Part shown: piece by piece, positions 22,124-32,374 of the stretch
Layout of the letters: every line of letters starts with the position of its first letter
Numbering within the stretch: the stretch's first letter is position 1
Assembly: GCA_022828595.1 (NCBI GenBank)
Contig: JAKGHH010000003.1
Coordinates: forward strand, 105,237,583-105,301,582
Source: Nelumbo lutea
Taxonomy: Eukaryota > Streptophyta > Magnoliopsida > Proteales > Nelumbonaceae
Length of the DNA stretch: 64,000 nucleotides
Direction: 5' to 3'
Notes under the pieces: model-generated
Databases searched by the model: none
What the model was told of the DNA's origin: nothing
Seen by the model: the letters and a program-made list of their open reading frames with translations, nothing else
Translations under genes and position numbers: made by a program

Positions 22124-22263
22124 GAACTTAAGACTATATTTGACTTGAAAAAAAAAAGGTAGAGAAAGTAATAAGGAAAATGTTTAGAAAAAAACCCTGA
22201 ACTTAAGACTATATTTGACTTGAAAGAAAAGGTAGAGAGTAATTAAGGAAAATGTTTAGAAAA
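22124..22263. repeat. Tandem duplication, 75-bp period
   Basis: Two copies start GAACTTAAGACTATATTTGA at 22124 and 22199 and run to 'ggaaaatgtttagaaa'. They differ by a few bases in an A-run and at the 'gaaagtaataagg / gagtaattaagg' stretch. Confidence 0.85.
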
Positions 22264-22414
22264 TAAGAAAACAACCTGCAATAGGAACATCTTCCTCCCC
22301 CAACTCCACCACTTTCTCTATAACATGGTTTTAGCTAGTGTTATGTTAAAACCGAGTCTGAATCTGATCTTCTCATAGCACTCTTCGTACCAACCTCACA
22401 ATGCCTTCCAGTTA

Positions 22415-22475
22415 TACATCAGGAACATCTCCCATACTTTGTGTTGTTATTCACAGGGAGATGTTCCCAGTACAT
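22415..22475. repeat. Short foldback repeat, copy 2
   Basis: Arms TACATCAGGAACATCTCCC and GGGAGATGTTCCCAGTACA are near-perfect inverted partners around a loop of about 22 bases. It is related to the copies at 14.7, 45.1 and 45.3 kb. Confidence 0.7.
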
Positions 22476-23987
22476 GGTGGGATAGGGCTGTGAGGTGCAC
22501 TCTGTGACGAGCAAATCCTGATTTGTAAAACCATGAAGTCAAAGCCTTTGATGTATTGTTATGACCCCACCTTGAATTAGATGAGATGACTTTGCGTTTC
22601 CATCTCGATCTATACACACTATCTTTAATCTTTTTGAGCTTAGTTATAAATTTTCAGTTGTTGCAAGAAAAGTGACGATTTGACTTTGGCAGGAAACTAC
22701 CAATATTCGTTTCAAAAGGAATTAGGATCTACTGACCACAATACATTGCTGGCCACTTTCATCAAACTCCATATTTGGAACAATAGTTGTATTTTACATC
22801 ACCGATATTCTCAAAGTGCGGCTAAATCAACGTGGCCAGCAGATTCGGACTCCCCAAAATAAGGGTTTGGGGCCTAATAACCTTTAAGTGATTCATCTGC
22901 TTGAACCAAGACGATTAAGAAGCACAATAGTTGCTGTATGTCGTTTTCTATATGACAAGGTTTTCACCAAAAGAATGAAAAGGGGAGGTACTAGAATTTA
23001 GAAGACAGCCTACACAGCACCAGCCCATGGTGTGGTTAGCATCTCTATTTGAGCTTATATGTTGCCACAAGGGGGAAAAAGTTTAGCTGTTGGGGGCCAA
23101 CAACCTCTGCTGTTGAGAGAATTTTTGGGAATACCACGTTATTCTGAGAATGGGTAAATTAGTAATTACATGTTAATTTATATTTACTAAATACCAAAGT
23201 ATGGGCGTGAATAAGTGAATTGCCCAGAACGTGCCCAGCCCAGAAACTATCTCAACAGCCTATGTTGTTGGGCCCCAACAGCCAAAGTTAACCCCCACCT
23301 ATTTATATGAATACCAGTTGATTGGTTATTAATTTGTTAGATGATGTATTACCTTCTTTTTGCTATCATAGTCGAAGTCATTTATTGTCATTAGCGGAGT
23401 TAGGAATTTTCTCTTGGGGGGTCAAGGTATATAACTTGTTTTGGCTTATGTTTTTATAGTTTCAAATGATTTCCAATTAAAAAACAGGGTCTAGGCTCCA
23501 TACAACAAGATCTTTAGTGTTTAATGCCTTCAATATTGTTGGAGTTTGGGGTTAGGTTGGGAAGATGAGAAGTCTTGGTTAGAGGATGTGGGGGAAGAAC
23601 CCCCCCCCCCCCCATTAGTGGATTAGCTGGTTACCCATTAGTGGGATCCATAATTCACTATGGCTCCATTCTATCCGACTTGTTTATTAAAACATGCATT
23701 CTGCAAGTAGTCATATGTTTGAACAATTAATATTCTTTTGATAGTAAATAGAAATGAAAATGTATTAACACAAAAAGAAAATTACAAGGGAAGAACAAGT
23801 GATGGCATACTACCCAATTACTCAATCATTGAAAACACAACTAAAAAGTAAAAGACCATCCATACTAAACAAAAATAAATCTATCAACATTTTCAATGTA
23901 GACCAGAAAGTAGAACCACATGGGCTCTTTGGACATGATGAATTCTAGATGCAATAGATATCTTTTGAGAATTTTAAAGCTATTTAA

Positions 23988-24250
23988 TGATAAGGATAGG
24001 AAGAGTCTGATCCCAATTAATAAGGATAGTAAGAATCTGGTTCCAAGTCAATCAAGTAAATCACAGTCGGATAGATAACCAAAGCTATCTTTATCTCTCT
24101 GTAAAGCTTATCTTGTACAGCTGTTAATCTATCTGTACCTGTAATCTATACACATTACAACATATATCTATATCTATATATATATATATATACTCTCAAC
24201 TCACTGATCATTATCGTGAGTTCATTCACAAAAATCTAGTTTTCGTTTCA
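23988..24250 (+). repeat. Copia 5' LTR
   Basis: This 263-bp LTR begins TGATAAGGATAGGAAGAG and ends TTTTCGTTTCA just before the primer-binding site. It contains a longer (TA)n tract than the 3' copy. Confidence 0.92.
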
Positions 24251-24356
24251 TGGTATCAGAGCTAGGATTCATCACGTCAAGCTCGACTTCAACATTCCCC
24301 ACTGCAACCTGGTTAACCAACACTAAATCTGAATCTCTCATCTGAAGAAAACAAAT

Positions 24357-27300
24357 TTGTCCATGGTAGATTATCTACAAAAAGCTAGGCTAATATCTGA
24401 TAATCTAGCCGTTGTTGGAGAGTCAATTTCAGACTCTAAATTAATACAATTTGTCCTAGGTAGCCTTGGCCCAGATTATGAGTCTTTGGTCACTCCATTG
24501 TTGTTGCGTGTCGATGAGCATACCTTTGATGATATTCAAGCTCTATTCACACCAACCATGACCTTCAGTTGGAACACACTCAGACTCTATTTGAATCTTT
24601 TCAACCACAAGCTAATATGGCTGTTCAAAAACATTATCAATCTGTTAGGACTGATGACTACAGAAACAAACAGAAGACTTCTGATGGAAAGGGTAAGAAA
24701 CCAAATCCCTTTCAAGGAGTCAAATGCCAAATATGTCACAAGCTAAACCATACAGCCTACAAGTGTAGAGCCAGGTTTGACAAAGATTTTTGTCCAAAAA
24801 AGAGCTCTCTTGTTGCATATACTGCTTCTACAGGACCAGTGATTGACAACAGTTGGTACCCAGATTCAGGTGCTAGTCATCATATGACAGCTGTTCTTGC
24901 CAACTTGCACTTGTAATCTGAGTACTCTAGACGAGAACAAATCACCAATGGAAATGGATAAGGTTTGTCAATTAAACACACTGGGTCTGCTATTATTTCT
25001 TCACCATCACATTCCTTTGTTTTGAAAGATATTCTTCATGTACCTCAGATTTGCAAAAGCTTGCTGCCAATATCTAAATTTGTTAAAGATAACAGTTGTT
25101 ATTTTGAGTTTCACTCAGACAAATTCTTTGTGAATGATCAGCAGACAAGGAAAGTCATGCTGGAGGGGTGTAGCAGAGATGGTCTCTATGATTTACAGAC
25201 AGTAGTAAGTAAAGCATCTAATCCAAGTTCTTCTCTCTTAGCATTCCTAGGTGTCAAAACTTCGATGGATAAATGGCATGAACGGTTGGGTCACTGCGCA
25301 CCTCGCATTGTGAGGCATGTTCTCAACTCTAGCTCATTGCCAGTATCTACAAATAAAAGAATGGATTTTTGTCATGCATGTCATCTTGGCGAAAGCCATA
25401 AGTTACCTTTTTCAGTTAGTGAGTCCTTATACAATGCTCCTTTTGACTTACTGTTTTGTGATGTTTGGGGAGCATCACTTGTAACTTCAGTCCATGGATT
25501 TAACTACTATCTTCTCTTTGTTGTTGCTCATTCTAGATATCAATGATTTTTTCCACTTGTTAAGAAATGAGATGATATTGACACCTTGGTCAAATTTAAA
25601 TTTGCAAGTTGAAAAAATTTTCAATACCAAGATTAAATCCATTCAAATAGATGGAGGAGAAGAATTTGTCAAATTTAAATCCTTTCTAAACCAATATTGC
25701 ATTTTGCATCGCTTCTCTTGTCCTCACACCTAGGAACAAAATGGGCATGTTGAGAGATGCCATAGGCAAATCGTTGAAATGGGAATAACTTTACTAGAGA
25801 AATCTGGTGTCCCTAAGAATTATTGGTGGGAAGCATTTCAGACCTCTACTTTCATTGCTAATCGACTTCCTACAGAAGTGCTTGCTATGAAATCTCCTTG
25901 GGAGGTATTATATCATACTAAACCTAATTATAGCATGTTGAAAGTGTTTGGCTGCACCTGTTATCCTCTTCTTCGACCCTATAATAGGAACAAACTTGAA
26001 GCTTGTTCTGTTGCTTGTGTATTTATGGGTTATCTTGAAGGCTATAGTGGGTACAGATGTCTCCATCTTTGTACAGGGAGAGTTTTTATTTCATGACATG
26101 TTCAGTTTGATGAAGATACATTTCCCTTCAAGTCTCATTGTGCAGCTACAGTTGCTTCTAACTCTTCTTCATCGGTAAAGAGCTCTACCACATCTATTGG
26201 ACCTCCTCCTATTGTTGAAGCTTCAATATGTGATACTATATCAAGTGATAATGTTCACAATTTAGTTGCTTATCCAATTTCAAGTGATAATGTTCCTTCT
26301 ATCACACCATCAAGTTGTGATTCAGTTGCTGCCACACCATCAAGTTCTGCTAGTTCTCATTCTGAAGCCATTCATTCCCCTGAGGTTGCTATTGAAAGTG
26401 CTGTCTTTATTCCACCACTTGCCACCAATGCACACCCTATGATTACTTGTGGGAAGGCTGGTATTTTTAAAACCAAAGTTTATTTTGCCTCTCATCACCC
26501 ACTAGAAGTTGATGATGATGAGCCAACTTGTTCCAGTCAAGCCAACAAAAGTGCTCAATGGAGGAATGCTATGTTAGCAGAAATTGGTGCTCTTCAACGA
26601 AATAGAACTTGGACTCTTGTTCCTTGCACCGATGATATGAATCTCATTGGATGTAAGTGGGTTTTCAAAACCAAGAGAAACCCAAAAGGCTCTATCAGCC
26701 ATTATAAGGCACGACTTGTGGCCCAAGGTTACAATCAACGACCTGGGATTGACTTTACTGAAACATTTAGTCCAATTATAAAACCAGCAACTATATGCAT
26801 TGTTCTTACCATTGCTTTGTCCAAGAGTTGGACTATAAGGCAGCTTGATATTCAAAATGTGTTTCTTCATGGAGATCTTGAAGAAAATGTTTACATGAAG
26901 CAACCTCTAGGCTTTGTTGATCAAAAGTTTCCTACTCGTGTCTATCATTTACATAGGTCTCTTTATGGGTTAAAACAAGCTCATCGGACTTGGTTTCAGA
27001 AGCTTAGTACATTCTTACTTCAGGCTGGTTTTCAGGCATCAATAGCAGATACTTCTTTATTTATACTTACATCTCCTTCGTGTGTTATGTTTATACTCAT
27101 CTATGTCGATGACATCATTATCACTAGTTCAGATTCTACTACTATATCAAATTTTATTGCTACCATGAGAACCTCCTTTGCTGTTAAGGACTTGGGTCCT
27201 TCACATTTTTTTCTTGGTGTTGAAGTGGTTCATAGCTCCAACTGCATTATTTTGTCTTAGAAACAGTATATAGTGAATCTTCTTCAGAAATCTCACATGG

Positions 27301-27955
27301 ATGGCGTAAAACCTTATGGAACTCCCATGGCATCCACTTGTAAACTTCAACAGCACACTAGAGAAGCTCTTCTAGATCCCTCTTTATATAGGAGCACCGT
27401 GGGTGCTTTGTAGTACTTAACCATAACTCATCCTGACATAGCCTTTTTTGTCAACAAGGTATGTCAGTACATGCATGCCCTTACTACTGAGCATTGGAGT
27501 GCAGTCAAGCGCATACTCATATATTTGAAGCACATTATTAATTATGGGTTCCGTTTGATTGTTGCTTTTCTTCACCTTCATGCATTCTTAGATGCTGATT
27601 GAGTAGGTTGTTTGGATGACAAAAGGTCTCAGGGTGGTTTTTGTATCTACCTAGGCCCCAATCTGATCTCATGGTCCTCTAAAAAGCAAGCTACTGTTTC
27701 TCGGTCTAGTACTGAATCTGAATATTGAAGCATAGCCTGTGCTACTTCAGAATTACTTTGGCTTCAATCTTTCCTTCGTGAACTTGTTATCCTTCCTATT
27801 TCTCCTCCTATCCTCTAGTGTGATAACCTTATGCGACATACTTAACTACAAATCCTATTTCCCATGCTTGTGCCAAGCATATAGAGATCGATTACTACTT
27901 TGTTCGGGAGCAAGTTGCTCGCAAGGCCTTAGTTGTTCATTTTATCTCTAGTGTA
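24357..27955 (+). pseudogene. Copia gag-pol polyprotein remnant
   Basis: The gag part starts in mid-domain (MVDYLQKARLISDNLAVVG, 24363 on) and carries a zinc knuckle CQICHKLNHTAYKC near 24727-24768. Protease motif WYPDSGASHHMT is near 24855. The pre-integrase region has WHERLGHCAPR and CHACHLGESHK. Integrase pieces FDLLFCDVWG, IQIDGGEEF and EQNGHVERCHR are in shifted frames with a stop before EQNG (near 25732). Reverse transcriptase has DIQNVFLHGDLEENVY and the catalytic YVDDIIIT (about 27103-27126). RNase H has a stop in place of the residue after DAD (27601-27603) and a later SRSSTESEY. Several frameshifts and stops make it non-functional. Confidence 0.88.
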
Positions 27956-28058
27956 GATTAGCCAGTAGACATTTTTACAAAACCACTCAGCTCTTCCCGA
28001 TTTTCTTCTTGAGGAGCAAGCTGATGGTGCTTCCTCCCCCCATCTGCTTATGGGGGGC

Positions 28059-28301
28059 TGATAAGGATAGGAAGAGTCTGATCCCAACGGATAAGGATAG
28101 TAAGAGTCTGATTCCAAGTCAATCAAGTAAATCACAGTCGAATAGATAACCAAAGCTATCTTTATCTCTCTGTAAAGCTTATCCTGTACAACTGTTAATC
28201 TATCTATACCTGTAACCTATACACATTACAACATATATATATACTCTCAACTCACTGATCATTATCGTGAGTTCATTCATAGAAGTCCAGTTTTCATTTC
28301 A
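28059..28301 (+). repeat. Copia 3' LTR
   Basis: This 243-bp LTR begins TGATAAGGATAGGAAGAG and ends TTTTCATTTCA, followed by the TTTAA duplication. It is shorter than the 5' LTR mainly through contraction of the (TA)n tract. Confidence 0.92.
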
Positions 28302-29723
28302 TTTAATCCATCTTTTACTTAATGGTTGGGGTTACAGTTGTAATTTCTTTTCTTTGAGAAGGTATATAATATAATTATATATTAAGTTATAAGGGTGTGA
28401 GAGCCCAAGTTTTCTATTTTTTTTTGTCAAAGCCTTGATTTCTCTTCTCTTATTCTCATCTTCTTGTTTACTCTCTCTACTCTCAGTCATAGAATAACTT
28501 CCAAATTTTCAAGTTGGCATCAGAGTACTTATTGCTCTCTCCCATGTCTATTGATCAAACAAGACAAAGTTGATCCCTTGTGATGTCAAAAGGGTAGTAG
28601 CAGGCCTGTGATTTGATGAACAAAAAAATCCAGACCTTGGTAGAGTTTTTTCAAAGATTATTTATCAGGTTTTCTATGGAAATTGGATTAGTTATGGATT
28701 TTTTATATTATTTATGGTGAAAAAAAACTACAAATTTGAGGAAATTGGTTGGTGTGATTTCACCAAAAGTTATTTATGCAGGAGCCCTCAAGTTTTTTAA
28801 TAAAAAATCTTTTTTTTTTTTTTTGTGATGCTCCAAAGGTGCTCCTATAGTATTTGATGGAGTTTTAAGTATTTAGTATAATTTTTTACTCCATATTTAT
28901 CACTATCCTACTGGAACACTTTTGGTATTTTCATATATGAAGGTTGTTCTAGTGTATTTCTTGGTTGTAGATAAATTCTAAAATGGATGAGAGTTTGTGT
29001 CATCATGTTGTAGGGACTATTTAGATGACCATTTTTATTCCAAAGTCGTGTCACCAAACTATAGTCAGGCCCAGTTTCTAAGATTCATCCATGTAGTTAG
29101 GAGCTTGTCTTGGAATTCATCCATAGTGTCATTCATGGGCAGAGTGCTACCAGCAAGTCAGTATACTTTGTACACCGTACATCAGAAATGATTTTTATTA
29201 CACACCTATTGGCTGATAATTTGTAGCAAAAAAAAAAAAAAAAGACAGCAACATGGAAGATAAAGACATGGCAAAACATACTTTCAGGTGTTTCGGTCAA
29301 AAGTTGTCTTGTCTAAAGAAGAATACACAAGATCAATCGGTTTTGGGTGTCAAAGTGATATAGTGTATAACATCATTTAGCTTTTCTCCTTTGTTTTGAT
29401 AAATAACTAATAATACATCAACAAGGAGCAAATGTAGAAGGAAGTTGCTACAAAGAAAAGGACAGATAACCTCAATGGAGTTGGAAAGGGAACACAAACA
29501 AGACCACCAAAAATAATATGATGCCTCTCAACCCAAGGAATGTTTTTGGTTAATAAATAAGTGAAAACTTGTATATTCTTTTTTTTTTGAAAAAGTTAAC
29601 ATAAGAATTGTATTAATAGTATAACTATAAACACCCATGGACAAAGAATTGATTTTGAATCCAGATCCATCCTAATCCAATTTGATTAAGAATTGTATTT
29701 GTTAGTATTACTATATTTCTACC
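28302..29723. other. Non-coding sequence right of the Copia element
   Basis: At about 28514-28526 the sequence TTGGCATCAGAGTA resembles a methionine-tRNA primer-binding site, preceded by a pyrimidine-rich leader-like stretch. It could mark the 5' end of another, otherwise lost LTR element. No paired LTR or coding region was found. The frame at 28997-29191 has no recognisable domain. Confidence 0.35.
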
Positions 29724-30208
29724 TAGGGATGGAAACTTCCCCCATAAAACCGGGGCCCTACCCCATCCCGAACAGGGTGGGTTTTCCCCGACCCTAAACA
29801 AGGACGGGGCGGGGATGGATTTTATATATAATTCTTCGAACCTGAAGGTAAATTAGTAAAATATCTCTATGTTTAATATTGATATTTAAAATATCTCTAA
29901 GTTTTCCCTAAATTCTTAAAATCCTAGGATCCCATAATTTTATTTTTGAATTACCCTTAAAGTATTATAATTCAATTCCTAAAATACCCCAAAATTCCTA
30001 TATCCTATGTATAAATTGTTCATAAAATAGATAACTTTTAAATAATTACCTTAGAGCGGGGAAAATTCGGGGATTCCTCATCCCCGATGGGGAATGGATG
30101 CCCCGCCCCGAACCCGCCCCGCCACCGGGATGGGGCGGGTACGGGGCAAAGTATTTTGACTTCGGGGCAGGAACGGGGAGGGGGTGCCCCGCCCTGTTGC
30201 CATTTCTA
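29724..30208. mobile_element. hAT-type MITE 4 (GGGGCGGGG-rich ends)
   Basis: The left end TAGGGATGGAAAC and right end GTTGCCATTTCTA are an inverted pair. A perfect 8-bp duplication TTTCTACC lies at 29716-29723 and 30209-30216. The subterminal 130 bp at each end are packed with GGGGCGGGG/CCCCGCCCC motifs in both orientations, while the centre is AT-rich, so base composition swings sharply inside one 485-bp element. Non-coding. Confidence 0.88.
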
Positions 30209-31429
30209 TTTCTACCCATACATTTATATAAAATTTAACTCTATATTTAAGGGTGCTCTCCATAGCTAAAATGCTGACACTGCGAATGTGGATCTATGTA
30301 ACATAAATAACTTGAGCGTTTAAGAAGATGTGACCCTAAATAAATGGGATGACCAAAAATGTTTGATTAGACCATTCCAAAGTGCAGGGATGAAATTCTA
30401 GAGAATATATACATTCATGAAACAAACTTGTATTGTGCCAAGCTGTATATTAAAATAAGTGATTATATTATTGTAAAAACAGCTTAAGCAGGTCGAAGAA
30501 CAGTAGTCCCTAATGAGGCCATATCCAACTGTATAGACCCATGACTAGCATTCCTAGGCCTACATCAACATTTTTTTTGATGATATAGAGGCATATAATA
30601 ATAAACATATCATAAGTCACCAAATTGGTAGCATTATCTTGCAAAATGCTTTTTTCCATATTCAATGCCTTACAAAGATGTTTCCATGCTAAGTTTTAGA
30701 TATACCTCATTTTTAGAACACAACTCAGACTTGTTTTTTCTTCTCAAGTAGTGGCCTTTAAATTTGCATCTTGTTACCTCATTCCATACAGGCTACCTCT
30801 GTTCTGGAAGAGGGTGATATAAGGAATGCACTTGGTTGGTCCAATAACAAAGGGACTGAAGTATAGATTTATTACTGAACTTGTTACTTTTTGGTGGTGA
30901 GTTTTTTGCTCTTGAGGGGGAAGAAATTCAAGACCTTAAGAACTTACTATCTTAAAAATGGGATTTGGGTTCTAGGTGCTAAATTTCTGACCACCTACAC
31001 AAGTTTTTCTAACTTTTAGAGGTAGGAGGTTTCAAGGTGTTGAGAATGTTTGATGGAAGCATAATGATGTCTTTATGCACATTGAATTGCCCAACATATA
31101 TGGTATGTAATGTAAACAAATATAAGAACCAGTATAGAACCATGGCATCTCCAGCTTTGGTTGTACAACCATCTTCAATTCTCTTGCACACTAATAAGAA
31201 TGGAAACTCGGTTGAATGTAAGAGGAGATTTGGTTCACATTCAGCTCCATCTAGCAATCAGACATCTAGTCCCCTACTCAACCAAGCTAGTATAGTAGGT
31301 AACTTTTCATCTTGGAAAGGAAAGTAATTACCTTTGGAAGTAGAATTATTGTCATTAAAAGTGCTCTTATGGTCTTTACATATTTATTTCTTATCAGTTC
31401 TAAAAGTTTCATCCAGTGTTTCTGATAAG
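30209..31429. other. Unassigned intergenic sequence
   Basis: Overlapping frames on both strands near 31009-31327 (82 and 96 codons) have no recognisable domain. No gene or element ends could be supported here. Confidence 0.35.
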
Positions 31430-31785
31430 ATGGAACAAGTTCAACATGATTTCCTATGAGAGGGTGGAGAAGAAAGAAAATTCATTCGATTGATTGGATC
31501 TAGGTTTGCAAGACTAAGAAGTTTGGAAGGGAGGGGGATGCTTTATGGAGAAGATTGGTTATTGGTAAATTTGGGTTACTTAGATTTGAATGGGACACTA
31601 GAGTAGTTTCTTCCTCATATGGTGTTTTCTTGTCGAAAGGAATCACGGAACTCCAAAAGGAACTTGCTGAGTTCTCTAAATTTTGGTGGGTGAAGGTAAT
31701 AGGGTAAGGTTTCAGGAGGATGTATGGTGTGGTGATGTTAAAATTTACAAAATTTGTCCTAGATTGTACAAGTTGAGTTACAATT
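31430..31785 (+). pseudogene. Old LINE fragment, left part
   Basis: Plus-strand pieces match the end of a plant LINE reverse transcriptase and the following linker: QVQHDFL then EGGEERKFHSIDWI, GDALWRRLVIGKFGLLRFEW, VVSSSYGVFLSKGITELQKE, and FQEDVWCGDVKIYKICPRLY. Stops and frame changes are present. The Ty3/gypsy element at 31786-37493 is inserted in it; sequence right of 37493 continues the fragment. Confidence 0.65.
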
Positions 31786-32374
31786 TGACGCACCGTGGAA
31801 GCAATGAGAACCGGAGTTGGCTATGCAAGCACCGGGCGTTCGCTAGCACCTAGCGAAAAACACCGATTTCTCTAGGAGAGAGAAAAGGTAGCGAAAATAG
31901 GAAGAAGAGAACTTGAAGAAATTCTGAAAATCTGAAGTATGAATTGATGAATAACTTTGGGAAAATAGCAGTATTTATAATACATTTGGAAATTGTAAAA
32001 GGACTAGGAAAGAACATGAATCTTGATCTTGATCTTGATCCTCTTGGGCTGTCTTGATAAGGTCGAACCCTCTTGGATTTCTTGGGCTTGATCTTCCACC
32101 GTCCGATCTCCCTGGCTCTCCTTATGCATGAATCTGGGAGTCTTGGATTTCTTAATGCTTCTTGGAGTCTTTGTTGGATCTTGATTGGAGTCTTGAGTTC
32201 TTGCTAATCTGGGAAGAGTCTTGATAATCTTGGATTCTTGATAAGTCTTGGAGTCTTGGATTAAGTCTTGATGGATCTTGAATTATCCTTTCTTTACTTA
32301 TCTTGGACTCTTGACCTTATCCTAGGAGCTGCCGCCCCTAGGGGTGAGATGGGCATTGGGATGGGCCTCCATCA
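31786..32374 (-). repeat. Ty3/gypsy 3' LTR
   Basis: The LTR carries a GATCTT triple repeat near 32023-32040 and many 'TCTTGGAT / TCTTGATA' phrases over about 32070-32290, a reiterated pattern also present in the 5' copy. Confidence 0.92.

Larger units (their letters stand above)
21279..23987. other. Intergenic sequence between MITE 3 and the Copia element
   Basis: Apart from the tandem duplication at 22124-22263, a foldback near 22415-22475 and a 14-C run at 23600-23613, no gene or element was recognised. A 60-codon frame at 22680 has no recognisable domain and was left out. Confidence 0.4.
23988..28301 (+). mobile_element. Ty1/Copia LTR retrotransposon, Ale/Retrofit-like, decayed
   Basis: LTRs lie at 23988-24250 and 28059-28301, starting TGATAAGG and ending TTTCA, inside a 5-bp duplication TTTAA (23983-23987, 28302-28306). 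The primer-binding site TGGTATCAGAGC at 24251-24262 matches initiator methionine tRNA. A purine-rich stretch ATGGGGGGC precedes the 3' LTR. The LTRs show roughly 15 substitutions plus an indel in the (TA)n tract, so this is not recent. Module order gag, protease, integrase, reverse transcriptase, RNase H is that of Copia. Small LTRs and gag wording suggest the Ale/Retrofit lineage. The 5' part of gag seems deleted. Confidence 0.92.

Noticed and set aside
30078..30269. Overlapping GC-rich frames on both strands
   Set aside because: They read through the GGGGCGGGG-rich end of the hAT-type MITE and are not coding.
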